This document shows, piece after piece, positions 29,601-36,552 of a stretch of 64,000 nucleotides of DNA. The DNA is from Limnoperna fortunei. Taxonomy: Eukaryota; Mollusca; Bivalvia; Mytilida; Modiolidae. The notes under the pieces are model-generated. The model did not search any database and was not told the DNA's origin. It was given only the letters and a program-made list of their open reading frames with translations. The position numbers and the translations under genes were made by a program. The stretch is taken from NCBI GenBank assembly GCA_944474755.1, contig OX104124.1, positions 22,976,452 to 23,040,451 of the forward strand, read 5' to 3'. Position 1 is the first letter of the stretch, and the number at the start of each line of letters is the position of its first letter.

Positions 29601-32600
29601 TAGGAATGATGCTAAGTTTAATTACGATTTCAAATATACATAAGTTATCTTAAACACATAATTAGTGTAATATATAGCTTTTCTGCATATGTGATGCAGA
29701 CTAGATATCAGACATCCACAACTGCTCGGCCGCTGTTGGCAGAAAATCCGAAAGACGCCTCTGATCAGTTGATGATGTTATATATTATATGACTGAAATC
29801 TGTGTGTAAAGAAAAATGATAAATAAACAAGGCAATTGTTGTTTTTATATTTGTATGTTGATACTAAATTTTTTGTTGAAATATGTGGGTTTATGATTAC
29901 CAAATTAGCGTTTTTTAAATGGACATTTTGTCTTCTGGTTTTACAACTTATGTCTGTTAATTTATTTGTTGATATAACAGAAAAGGCTATGCATTTTGTC
30001 ATATTGCATCATATAATATGCTAAAAACCTATATACTGGCTTCTACCGTGTTTATATTTAACATTCCACAAAGGATTGTGCTTATCAAAATGATATATTA
30101 ACCGATGAGACGGGAATATGCCAAGCGTGACTTCAAAATTACCACTTACGACGTGTCAAAACCCATTGTCCTACATAGTACTTTGGCGTCATTAATGTCG
30201 AACATGTCGTCACATATAGTTCCCCATGTTCCATCGTGATATACTTCAACTCGGCCCTCCGATGGCACTTTTCCGCCAACAAGTCTGACCTTTGTTGCTA
30301 AAAAGAATTAAATGCTGATATAGCCTCACTGTATATAAATATAAACAACGACAATTTTTTTATTCAAGGTTGACAAAACATTGAGAAAGTGACATAATTT
30401 AATCCAAACATCACGAATAATGCTGGGCTTTGAATAGTAATTGTCCAGTAGACCTTCACAAATTAAAACATTGATAAAAGCTTTGCCTACTATTTATAAA
30501 CATATACCTATTTAAAAAGTTTCATATTATGCAGTCTTCTATGATAAATTGTAATATTTTTGTATTCTTCTTTTTCTTTTCTTTTTAGTCGGATACAAAA
30601 TTAAAATATTTTATGTATAACTCCACTTATATTAATCATACTATAATTATTTGTTTTAAATTGTATTCGTTTATATTCTCCACATTCAAACAGATATTCT
30701 ATATTTGATAAAGGTTTTGCCTCCATTTTACTTTGTCAAAATTAAAACAGATTTTCTATATTTGATAAGGGTATTGCCTCAATTTTAGGGGCCTCGGTGG
30801 CCGAGTGGTAAAAGTAGTTCGTCTCCTATTGATCACGTGGTCTTTCAAGATCGATTCTCACTGCAGTCAGGCTGTACTCGACTTTTTTGCCAGTTTTCCT
30901 ACCGCAGGTCGGGGTTTCTCTGGGTATTCCGGCTTCCTCCCCCAAAAACTGGACGCCATGATATAGCTGAAACATTGCTGAACGTGGCGTTAAACACCAT
31001 CAAACAAACAACATCAAACAACAAACATCAATTTTAGCAGTGTGATATATAACCATTGTGTTCAGGTTCCATAAGAAAAGGAAGATATTGTATTGTAACC
31101 GTTTAAACACAGGGACGTCAGGCAAAAAAAATGGCAATTCTTGTCAATTGAGGTTGGAATCATATACATCCTAACTTAAGTAATAATAAAATTGTCGTTA
31201 TTCATAAGTTGTTAGTATTTATCACTTACCGCAGGAAATTCCCACATCCATTGAATGGGTGCATGTCGAATTTCCCCATCCATTAAAAGTACAGTTACTG
31301 ATATCTAGTTCTGTTCCATTGCACCCCAGATTGTCCATCCAAATGTCATTTTGACCAGATGAAAAGGTTGAGCTTGGATAAACTTCGGGTACTCTGTACA
31401 CGAAAAGTGCATTAAATAGCATGAAATAGCATCGTGACGAATATATAAATTCTTTAACAGTCATATTCAGATATGTTAAGCATATCTGGGACGTTTTAAA
31501 TGTTTCTTAACAATAGTCGTAGTACCTTGATTGAGTTTTGTTTTTCAAATAATTATCTGAAAATAGTCAAATATAAAATGTGGTTTATTTACAACATGGA
31601 ACTATGCATATATTTAGACAAAAATTAGATCGCCTATCTTAAAATATCACTATAGTCGAACTGATGTATTTATCCTATGATCATTATGCTATAGTGTCTA
31701 AGTAAATCATGATAGATTATAGAAAAAAAAAGTAAATACAGTTACTGGATTCATATTCATTTTCTTGTTTCTGTGTAATTCAATTGGAATCCATACATTC
31801 TTAACCTAGCAGAGTAAAGTACCTTATAATATTGTTTATTTGTCGTTCGATAGAGTTATGGTTGATGATTGCAGATTCCATAACTAATAACTGACCAAAC
31901 TGCATTTTTAGCATAAGGATAAAGCTTAATTAAAGTTACAAAGTATGGCAACGGCAATACATACGCATCATCATATCCAAGCATTCTGCAAATAACCTTT
32001 GCGTCGTTAACATCAAAATGATTGCTACAAACAGTGCCCCATATATTATCATGTAAGACTTCTACTCGTCCCTCGGATATTGTATTTCCGTTTGACAGCC
32101 GAACCTCAATACCTGAATAACAAATAATCTTCCTTTAGGATAATAACACATGTTATTCTGGTACCATTATGTTGCAAAGTATTATAAGTATCTTCTAGTA
32201 TATGTTATTCTGGATGATTTTGTATTTCTATAATTTGTTAAGTTGTTGTCATGCTTACTTCTGGAATTTTTCAGACTTTTCAGGATTAATTGATTTATTC
32301 CGTAAATTAGTATTTTTATAAAATATTAAATGTTTTTGTACAACATTTGTTTCAATGAAAATTGACAAAATAAGTGCTAATCAAATATTCTGATATGTCG
32401 CCCTGTATGACTTCAGCTAATGTGTTATTGATATATCTACATTCAGAGCATCGGTATATATTAACGGCTGTAGAGTCTAAAGATTTACCTTGATCTTAAT
32501 TTTTCAGTGAATATACTTATTTTTCTGTTGTGTATCCTTTGTGAAACATTATGTAAAATCATGCCGGCTGTTTTAAGTATACAAGTACGCATGGTCACCA

Positions 32601-34539
32601 AACTTTGTTTGGTACGTATCAATTTCACGTTAAATCTTCTAATGAGTGTAAAGTGTAGACATTTAAACAAATAATGACTTATGCAAAAATTGTTATGCAG
32701 TTTTTTTCTATAATTAACTGTACTTATTAAATAATTGGTAACCGCAAATTGATGACATAACCATTTGAAATTAAGTAAACTTTTCCATTTGTGTATTTTG
32801 TATGATATATGAGGTATTGATATGAGGGAAAAATGAACTATAATTTCGGTCATTACAATTACTGTATCACACGTACCACAGTTGATGCCTATGTCATACT
32901 CATGTCCACAGTTTGTTATTGCCCATCCACTATTTCGGCAAAGAGAAATATCAGTTTCATACCCAATGCAAGATACATCACTTAACCATATTTTGTCTTT
33001 ACCCCTTCCAAAATGAGAGGAAGGAAATATAATTGGATGTCTGAAAAAAGTTGTTTAACTCTTCATTAGGTTAACATGAAATACTTTAACACTATTGCAA
33101 AATTTTTTGTCTTAAAGACAGTTGTTGTAATTTCAGAACAATTAATATGCGTTTATAAAAATGTGAAACTGTTGTCTACAAAAAATCAGTTTCAAAGGCA
33201 TTAAATGATTGATTTCATTTTATTTGAATACTCATAATCTACAATTTATGCATGGGAATGTTTTCCAAAGATAATGTCAATGTTTTATCGAATATGTTTA
33301 TTAATTGCAACAGATTCAAATTTGATAACTTAAAATTGTTAAAAGTACATGTATCTAAATATGTTACACATACATTTTATTAACAAGCTAAGGGCAAAGT
33401 AGAGGTAGTAGTATTTTTCTAGGTTGTGACAAACGATATAAAACATTACATGGTGGATTTGATTGGTGAAATAATATCTTGTAACAATATTTGACACAGT
33501 TGTGATTTGACGTATAATTCATGGCAAGATAAATTATTAACAACATCTTTTGGCTTTCAATTTTAGGTGTTATTTTGAATAAAAATAATACTACTGAACA
33601 CTGTAAACATTTACTTTATTCTTACAAAATTAAACTCACACAACTTCCTTTCCTACCATTCGGCATATAACTCTTGCAGTTCCTTGATCAAAGTTGGCTG
33701 CACAAATTGTTCCCCATATTCCGCTATGAAAAATTTCCACACGACCTTCAAATGGCGTCTTCCCGCCCACTAAGAAAATTGGGGCTGCAATAATTAAAAA
33801 AGAAAATTAAACTAATACATTTGAATAATTGATTTCTAACTAATTTTCACAATTTGTGATGACGCTATTGTAGAAATATCAATCCGCTTTATCACAGAAG
33901 CAATGAAGCATACATATTGTGATTTCTTTTCTTGAGACGCCACGTGCAAATTTTAAATTGAACAGTATTTTCAGATGTCATGAGCTTATTGTAGAAGTAT
34001 CGTGTTTCTATTTTTGCACTGAGACCATGCTGGGAGGGTTTCCAGTGCTGAACCCATAGAGCAGTTCACCGCGGTTGTGGATAAGGAGACTCTCTCGTTG
34101 GGGGCTGTCAGGTCTTAATATGGAAAGCCTGGCGCGGACCCAATTGGGTGACGTGTTTGAAGAGTGCCACGCTCCTTGCACTATAAAAACCACGTTCTGT
34201 AGATTGTGTTTCCTATGTCCCATACCACCAGTTATTCGCGTTGATGGATTGATTATTGTGTTCGCGTCATAAATACATGTATAACTGAAATACAGCTCGC
34301 TTGACAAAAGAATACATCCAATCAATCAATCAGTCTATTTTTGTAGTGATCGTTTTTTATTTTTATTAATTGTATTTAATACAGAATCGTCAGAATTTGA
34401 AAGGAAATACATTTATAAAACACAATCTGTTATGTTTGACTCTGTTATATTTCGTTACCTAATAAAACTTACTATGCTCATAGGACTTTTGCAATATTGC
34501 AATCAAGTATATCTGTATAAAAAAATGTATATTTCTCAT
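1684..34539 (-). CDS. Multi-SRCR-domain secreted protein, 29 exons visible, 3' end off the left edge
   Basis: Spliced gene encoding a probable signal peptide followed by 14 scavenger-receptor cysteine-rich domains, about 1479 residues in the window. Coding exons, 5' to 3': 34539-34473, 33784-33640, 33040-32877, 32112-31965, 31393-31230, 30297-30150, 28130-27961, 27803-27665, 27209-27040, 26732-26591, 26058-25895, 25417-25270, 21128-20968, 18762-18585, 17062-16896, 16608-16458, 16074-15920, 15179-15032, 14771-14608, 12030-11889, 11630-11476, 10924-10777, 10206-10043, 9717-9570, 6734-6574, 6137-5987, 4656-4493, 3488-3341, 1847-1684. All borders are GT/AG; N-half exons are phase 1 to 2 and C-half exons phase 2 to 1, and the joined frame has no stop. 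Two exons and six cysteines per domain is the known hallmark of group A SRCR domains (MARCO/MSR1 type). No transmembrane segment or other domain type is visible. SRCR proteins bind microbial or self ligands outside the cell; a recognition role here is family inference. The final donor at 1683 means more exons lie to the left. Confidence 0.88.
1848..3340. other. SRCR intron between domain 14 halves, no gene recognised
   Basis: 1.5 kb. The stretch 2380-3320 is richer in GC than its surroundings and has short open frames on the plus strand (for example 2836-3081), but no family was recognised. A short ACACAA run lies at 3226-3250. Confidence 0.5.
3341..3488 (-). CDS. SRCR domain 14, N-half exon
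   Basis: Encodes [27 protein letters not shown] and [11 protein letters not shown]. Canonical, 148 bases, donor GTAAGT. Confidence 0.93.
3489..4492. other. SRCR intron, no feature seen
   Basis: AT-rich intron between domains 13 and 14. Short frames on both strands look random. Nothing recognised. Confidence 0.5.
4493..4656 (-). CDS. SRCR domain 13, C-half exon
   Basis: Encodes [20 protein letters not shown] and [17 protein letters not shown]. Canonical, 164 bases. The donor is GTTTGT, the weakest in the gene; no better GT in phase 1 is close by. Confidence 0.9.
4657..5986. other. SRCR intron within domain 13
   Basis: AT-rich, 1.3 kb. The only clear structure is the AT dinucleotide run at 5616-5661. 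Confidence 0.5.
5616..5661. repeat. AT dinucleotide microsatellite
   Basis: Uninterrupted run of about 23 AT units in the intron within domain 13; likely length-polymorphic. Confidence 0.95.
5987..6137 (-). CDS. SRCR domain 13, N-half exon
   Basis: Encodes [27 protein letters not shown] and [11 protein letters not shown]. Canonical, 151 bases, donor GTTAAT. Confidence 0.92.
6574..6734 (-). CDS. SRCR domain 12, C-half exon
   Basis: Encodes [22 protein letters not shown] and [16 protein letters not shown]. The closing DVG is changed to LPG. 161 bases, acceptor TTGTAG, donor GTAATA. Confidence 0.9.
7635..7658. repeat. ATGT tetranucleotide repeat
   Basis: Six ATGT units, with imperfect copies just downstream (7664-7680), in the intron within domain 12. 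Confidence 0.9.
8050..9056 (-). pseudogene. Dead Tc1-like transposase
   Basis: On the minus strand, fragments in several frames line up with a Tc1-type DDE transposase. A helix-turn-helix piece ([20 protein letters not shown]) lies near 9040-8930, a [12 protein letters not shown] piece follows, then [24 protein letters not shown] near 8500 and [15 protein letters not shown] near 8300. The first catalytic Asp region reads NWSRF where DESRF is usual. Many stops and frameshifts show it is inactive. It lies in the intron between the halves of SRCR domain 12. Exact terminal repeats were not found. Confidence 0.8.
9570..9717 (-). CDS. SRCR domain 12, N-half exon
   Basis: Encodes [27 protein letters not shown] and [11 protein letters not shown]. 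148 bases, donor GTGAGT. The next intron (2.8 kb) holds a dead Tc1-like transposon. Confidence 0.92.
10043..10206 (-). CDS. SRCR domain 11, C-half exon
   Basis: Encodes [19 protein letters not shown] and [16 protein letters not shown]. The six-cysteine pattern is complete for the domain. 164 bases, donor GTATGT. Confidence 0.93.
10777..10924 (-). CDS. SRCR domain 11, N-half exon
   Basis: Encodes [27 protein letters not shown] and [11 protein letters not shown]. Canonical, 148 bases, donor GTAAGT. Confidence 0.93.
10985..11325 (+). repeat. Interspersed repeat with GACGGACA tail region
   Basis: GC-richer block within the intron before domain 11. It contains a run of GGACAGACGGACGGACAGAC type and ends near GCGGGGAGTATAATAAAAAA, resembling the 3' end of a dispersed molluscan repeat. 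No reading frame. The call rests on composition and recalled repeat text. Confidence 0.55.
11476..11630 (-). CDS. SRCR domain 10, C-half exon (two extra cysteines)
   Basis: Encodes [23 protein letters not shown] and ADVGIFC. It has the four standard C-half cysteines plus two extra ones near the start, before FGPTH, which could form an additional disulfide. No GW motif. 155 bases, donor GTAAGA. Confidence 0.86.
11889..12030 (-). CDS. SRCR domain 10, N-half exon
   Basis: Encodes [27 protein letters not shown] and [11 protein letters not shown]. The codon split across the preceding junction is TGC, which puts an extra cysteine directly after the last cysteine of domain 9. 142 bases, donor GTACGT. 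Confidence 0.9.
12031..13320. other. SRCR intron between domains 9 and 10, left part
   Basis: No exon recognised. Overlapping open frames at 13052-13336 sit in a stretch richer in CG than the surroundings, perhaps an old insertion; no family was recognised. Confidence 0.45.
13329..13731. repeat. Repeat block A, copy 1, with foldback hairpin
   Basis: 403-base block repeated at 14167-14600. Its right third is a hairpin: about 50-base arms (ATTGTTGGTTGGATTATTGG ... CCAATAATCTAACCAACAAT) at 13587-13715, with an inner AAACCGCTTCGCGGTTT hairpin at the tip. No open frame; it resembles a foldback MITE. Contains CACGTGAC and TGACGTCA. Confidence 0.75.
13757..13915. repeat. Repeat block B, copy 1
   Basis: About 160 bases beginning CGCAGTATTAAACTATC, repeated in the same orientation at 14003-14166. 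Together they flank the copied exon tail. Confidence 0.75.
13916..14002 (-). pseudogene. Copied 3' tail of the SRCR domain 9 C-half exon
   Basis: Nearly the same as the end of the exon at 14608-14771, including its splice donor, with about three changes in 80 bases. It lacks the first half of the exon and has no acceptor, so it cannot be spliced in as it stands. It is the trace of a local duplication. Confidence 0.85.
14003..14166. repeat. Repeat block B, copy 2
   Basis: Second copy of the block at 13757-13915, immediately after the copied exon tail and directly before block A copy 2. Confidence 0.75.
14167..14600. repeat. Repeat block A, copy 2, with foldback hairpin
   Basis: 434 bases, same orientation as 13329-13731. 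Hairpin at 14419-14586 with arms TTTTCAATTGTTGGTTAGAT ... ATCTAACCAACAATTGAAAA. One inner arm has an extra 25-base repeat (ACGACTTTGGATCGATTTAC...). It ends about 8 bases from the domain 9 C-half exon. Confidence 0.75.
14608..14771 (-). CDS. SRCR domain 9, C-half exon (its 3' end is copied downstream)
   Basis: Encodes [24 protein letters not shown] and SVGLSC, with donor GTAGGT, 164 bases. The last 75 or so coding bases and the donor occur again at 13921-14001 with about three differences. A foldback hairpin begins about 20 bases past the donor. Confidence 0.88.
15032..15179 (-). CDS. SRCR domain 9, N-half exon
   Basis: Encodes [28 protein letters not shown] and [12 protein letters not shown] is changed to WHS. 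148 bases, donor GTAAGT, phase 1 to 2. Confidence 0.9.
15920..16074 (-). CDS. SRCR domain 8, C-half exon
   Basis: Encodes [26 protein letters not shown] and AVWLNC. The C-half cysteines are kept, but FGQG and DVG are lost. 155 bases, donor GTGAGT. The upstream intron begins with a 55-base tandem duplication. Confidence 0.87.
16126..16226. repeat. 55-base tandem duplication
   Basis: Two adjacent copies of TATAAATTTTCAAAGTCGTA... followed by TTCATTCATGTGAGGTTGG, just upstream (minus strand) of the domain 8 C-half exon. Nearly identical. Confidence 0.85.
16458..16608 (-). CDS. SRCR domain 8, N-half exon
   Basis: Encodes [26 protein letters not shown] and [11 protein letters not shown]. The two cysteines are in place. 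151 bases, donor GTATGA. The domain 7-8 intron is short (287 bases). Confidence 0.9.
16896..17062 (-). CDS. SRCR domain 7, C-half exon (divergent)
   Basis: Encodes [39 protein letters not shown]. It lacks FGQG but keeps four cysteines, with SW in place of GW. 167 bases, donor GTAAGT. Confidence 0.82.
17063..18584. other. SRCR intron within domain 7, nothing recognised
   Basis: 1.5 kb AT-rich intron. Short open frames (for example 18014-18214, plus) show no recognisable motif. Confidence 0.5.
18585..18762 (-). CDS. SRCR domain 7, N-half exon (extended)
   Basis: At 178 bases this is the longest N-half. About ten extra residues ([10 protein letters not shown]) precede [19 protein letters not shown], followed by WGVICDS and [11 protein letters not shown]. 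The extension probably forms a linker between domains 6 and 7. Donor GTAAGA. Confidence 0.9.
18763..20967. other. SRCR intron between domains 6 and 7, nothing recognised
   Basis: 2.2 kb AT-rich intron. No exon, repeat family or RNA gene recognised. Confidence 0.5.
20968..21128 (-). CDS. SRCR domain 6, C-half exon
   Basis: Encodes [20 protein letters not shown] and [15 protein letters not shown]. The usual Trp of GWG is missing (VRSAS instead), while the cysteines and DVAVTC remain. 161 bases, donor GTAAGT. Confidence 0.88.
21688..21740. repeat. TAA trinucleotide microsatellite
   Basis: About 16 TAA/AAT units with one interruption (AATTAATAT). Confidence 0.92.
23600..23770 (-). mobile_element. 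Truncated SINE copy
   Basis: Minus-strand match to the body and 3' domain of the SINEs elsewhere in the window (TTTTCAGCTATATTATGGCG, GAAGCCGGAGAACCCAGAG, AAAACTGGCAATCATTGTCA). The tRNA-like head is missing; the copy stops at a run of about 16 C at 23755-23770. Confidence 0.7.
25270..25417 (-). CDS. SRCR domain 6, N-half exon
   Basis: Encodes [27 protein letters not shown] and [11 protein letters not shown]. The near-invariant WGT is WNT and LGY is MQM, but both cysteines are kept. 148 bases, donor GTAAGA. The following intron is the longest in the gene (4.1 kb). Confidence 0.88.
25895..26058 (-). CDS. SRCR domain 5, C-half exon
   Basis: Encodes [19 protein letters not shown] and [17 protein letters not shown]. 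It is fully canonical, close to vertebrate scavenger-receptor domains. 164 bases, donor GTAATC. Confidence 0.93.
26591..26732 (-). CDS. SRCR domain 5, N-half exon
   Basis: Encodes [27 protein letters not shown] and VTCRMLGYH. The basic position of EGRVEV is Ser-Ile here. 142 bases, donor GTAATT, weaker than its neighbours. Confidence 0.88.
27040..27209 (-). CDS. SRCR domain 4, C-half exon (divergent)
   Basis: Encodes [24 protein letters not shown] and HLQC. The four cysteines are kept, but the FGQG, GWG and DVG motifs are absent, making this the most divergent C-half. Three AG dinucleotides lie close together (exon starts 27209, 27202 and 27198 on the minus strand); only the first keeps the frame open. 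170 bases. Confidence 0.78.
27665..27803 (-). CDS. SRCR domain 4, N-half exon (shortest)
   Basis: Encodes [25 protein letters not shown] and [10 protein letters not shown]. The usual EGRVEV is replaced by ILETKI, and the exon is only 139 bases, the shortest N-half. Phase is still 1 to 2, donor GTGCGT. Confidence 0.85.
27961..28130 (-). CDS. SRCR domain 3, C-half exon
   Basis: Encodes [20 protein letters not shown] and [17 protein letters not shown]. The four cysteines are kept, but the closing DVGxxC is changed to SVSLTC. 170 bases, donor GTTAGT. Confidence 0.9.
28131..30149. other. SRCR intron within domain 3, repeat-derived
   Basis: 2.0 kb. The region 28400-29560 carries a dispersed repeat with recurring CCGGAAGTGACAT-type phrases and AAGGTCAAAGGTCAT motifs. 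No exon recognised. Confidence 0.5.
30150..30297 (-). CDS. SRCR domain 3, N-half exon
   Basis: Encodes [25 protein letters not shown] and [11 protein letters not shown]. Canonical, 148 bases, donor GTAAGT. The preceding intron (30298-31229) carries a SINE insertion. Confidence 0.93.
30789..31027 (+). mobile_element. tRNA-derived SINE, copy 1
   Basis: tRNA-like head with A-box text GGCCGAGTGG and a degenerate B box, a body, and a 3' domain ATATAGCTGAAACATTGCTG...GCGTTAAACACCATC followed by CAAA repeats. Flanked by a 10-base target-site duplication TCAATTTTAG (30779-30788 and 31028-31037). Has an internal deletion relative to copy 3. Inserted in the intron between SRCR domains 2 and 3. The shared 3' domain resembles V-SINE/Meta-type SINEs of molluscs. 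Confidence 0.85.
31230..31393 (-). CDS. SRCR domain 2, C-half exon
   Basis: Encodes [17 protein letters not shown], then SNC and [17 protein letters not shown]. It carries all four C-half cysteines and the canonical GWG and DVGISC motifs. 164 bases, donor GTAAGT. The intron before it is short (571 bases). Confidence 0.93.
31965..32112 (-). CDS. SRCR domain 2, N-half exon
   Basis: Encodes [21 protein letters not shown], then [12 protein letters not shown]. This is close to the family consensus (RLxNGxxxxEGRVEV...WGTVC...VxCRxLGY). 148 bases, donor GTATGT. Confidence 0.92.
32877..33040 (-). CDS. SRCR domain 1, C-half exon
   Basis: Encodes [16 protein letters not shown], then SLC and [17 protein letters not shown], which supplies cysteines three to six of a canonical SRCR domain. 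Acceptor TTTCAG, donor GTACGT, 164 bases, phase 2 in and 1 out. The intron to domain 2 (32113-32876) is AT-rich and holds no recognisable coding sequence. Confidence 0.9.
33640..33784 (-). CDS. SRCR domain 1, N-half exon
   Basis: Encodes [14 protein letters not shown], then WGTIC and ARVIC, the first two conserved cysteines. It ends RMVGKEV, so the usual LGY before the split is changed to VGK. Acceptor TTGCAG and donor GTGAGT; phase 1 in, 2 out; 145 bases. Confidence 0.85.
34000..34335. repeat. GC-richer interspersed repeat
   Basis: About 330 bases with composition unlike the flanks, ending in a tail ATCCAATCAATCAATCAG. The open frames on both strands are by-products of its higher GC. It looks like the 3' end of a retroelement and is recalled as a common molluscan repeat; the family is not assigned. 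Confidence 0.55.
34473..34539 (-). CDS. Candidate first coding exon (signal peptide) of the SRCR gene
   Basis: An ATG at 34539 opens 22 codons starting [16 protein letters not shown], a basic start followed by a hydrophobic core as in a signal peptide, then a phase 1 donor GTAAGT after 34473. The leftover A joins the next exon's CC to give Thr, so the protein reads into TPIFLVGG of SRCR domain 1 in frame. An in-frame TAA lies two codons upstream of the ATG, which supports this start. Phase, donor quality and hydrophobicity agree, but the exon is short and was found by eye; an upstream untranslated exon is possible. Confidence 0.5.
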
Positions 34540-36458
34540 GCAAATTTATTTGTGTAGGACTTCTAAACTTTGCTTTATGTAAGCTTGCTTACTTCACCAT
34601 CTTCGATTAATTAAAATGAAATCTCGGTTGTTCTCCAGATCTAACTTACCAACTATATGTGAGTAAAAGTACCTGCGTCGTTATAACTAACGCATTTAAA
34701 AGTTTGCTTGAAAGTCTCGAATTGTATATTGACCAAAAATGTATCAATTAGTTTGGATGAATTGGTCTTTAAATTGTGTTTACTCTCTACTGTTTTAAAT
34801 GGATATTTCGGCCATACACCATGTATATCTTGACTCGTTTATTGCTAATACATTATCAAACGCATGAATAACATAATTTAAGTCTTTTAAATTGCTATTT
34901 CTATTTGTTCTGATCATAAACTAAATGGTTGTTTGTAGCCTTTGATTCAAATATTTAAGTACATCTGCTTCAAACAAGAAACAAAATGGGATTGCATTAC
35001 ATAAATGACCTAGTACATAGTACTACTATGTCCTATTTCGAAATAGTGAAACGTAACATGGAGGTCATTATATTAATGTAAATATTAGTGATATTTTTTC
35101 ACATGTTGCTAGATACTTTCAGGATGATTGAATTTTAGTCAGAATAAAATAATAATACTTGACAATTGTGTACGTTCAGGATGATAAAAATATAGTTAAA
35201 ATAAAATTAACTCTAAATGATCATGTACATACCAGCAAAACGAAATTCATATTAGTATATCATTGAAATTTACCGCGTTTGTAGTGTTATCCTAAGTAAT
35301 GAGGAAGGTGACTTTCCTTATCTCTTATCAAAATTACGTGAAATTACCATATGGTGAATAATGTTACACCTTTGTTTAAGATTGTGATATAGTTAAAGGA
35401 CATTAGGTCGTCGAACTTAATATTTCATGAATTAAACGGTTATAAGATATTATAATTGTGTAGCCTAAAAATTCGTGATGAAGATGGATAAAGAATGGTA
35501 CGCATAAATTAATATGTTTAAAACAAATTTATAAAAGATGAACTCCAGTTTTAAACGACTTTTGACAAATTACTTATCCTTTTTTTTTCAAGAAAAGTGA
35601 CAGATGCGCTCTGGACAAAATGGGTCAAATAAGAATCAAATTTGATCACCTAAATAGTATTATTTGTTACAAAATAATCTTAACAGTATAAATGACACTT
35701 TAAAATAAAAAGATGTTTATGAATATTATAAAACACGCCACATAAATAACACGGTAAAATATACTATTTTGAAGCCAAAGTCTATTACAACATTTGTTGT
35801 TATAGCTTTAATCGTATAAATACAGAAGTATGAAATAAAGGTATCTACTTTTTATATTGAAACTAGGCAGGTTGAATCTTTTGGTGAATTTTTGCATGAT
35901 AACGTCTGTCTAGAGTCATGTTTCAAGTATAATGCCTTGCTAGAAACACTAGTATATTGGTTAAGTGGTACTCTTAAGGCTAAATTTTTCAACGATCAAT
36001 TCAAAGGCGCTTATGGACAATTAAACCGATAAAGTCAACCTTTTACTTACACATTCTTCTCTAACTAGATTCAAGTGAAAAGCTACCAAATTAACCTCTT
36101 AGAATGCGTGATAATCTGAACGTCATTATATTGTAATTTTCGAATATATACATAAATATTCCACCCGTTCGGGGTGTTTACATCTTGCAGCTCATACTTA
36201 ATGTTAGATTTCTATTCCAATGTATTTTACTGACCCCTGCTGTTTACCCATAAGCAATTCAAGCACAAATCTATTGTATCTAGGTTAATGTAATACTGTC
36301 AGAAATTATTCTCTGGCCACAACGTAATTAATTGTTATGAAAACATGATCTTACATTTTCACTGATATGAGTTTTTTTTACAAATATTACTCATTTTTCC
36401 TAAACTTAACTTACCCTGTGTCCTATTAGAGGCAAGCGCTGCTTACACCTTCAAACAC
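34540..36458. promoter_or_regulatory. Intergenic region between divergent genes
   Basis: About 1.9 kb AT-rich DNA between the probable start of the SRCR gene (minus) and the candidate signal-peptide exon (plus). It should hold both promoters if both starts are right. No clear TATA/initiator pair or CpG cluster was seen. Confidence 0.35.
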
Positions 36459-36552
36459 ATGAGTGAATTAATGTTTATTATTGCATTCTTTCTACTCACT
36501 TTTTTCCCTGGCTGGGTCGTGTTTTTGTTTCAAACCGGATTGTGTCAATCTC
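36459..36552 (+). CDS. Candidate signal-peptide exon
   Basis: The ATG at 36459 (a second ATG at 36471) opens 31 codons: [18 protein letters not shown], then a further hydrophobic run ending GLCQS, followed by a consensus donor GTAAGT in phase 1. This is a strong eukaryotic signal peptide with likely cleavage near GLC/QS. It lies 1.9 kb from the divergent start of the SRCR gene. Assignment to the PAN/EGF gene rests on strand, distance and secretory logic only. Confidence 0.5.

Noticed and set aside
30789..30870. tRNA gene call from the SINE head
   Set aside because: The A and B boxes are those of a SINE. The cloverleaf is incomplete and the unit recurs with SINE body, tail and target-site duplications.
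32485..32853. 122-codon open frame on the minus strand
   Set aside because: Lies wholly in the intron between SRCR domains 1 and 2. It has no recognisable motif, and in DNA this AT-rich a frame of this length can occur by chance.
34008..34325. 105-codon minus-strand open frame near the SRCR gene start
   Set aside because: Coincides with a GC-richer interspersed repeat with a CAATCAAT tail. It has no signal peptide or SRCR motif and does not connect in phase.
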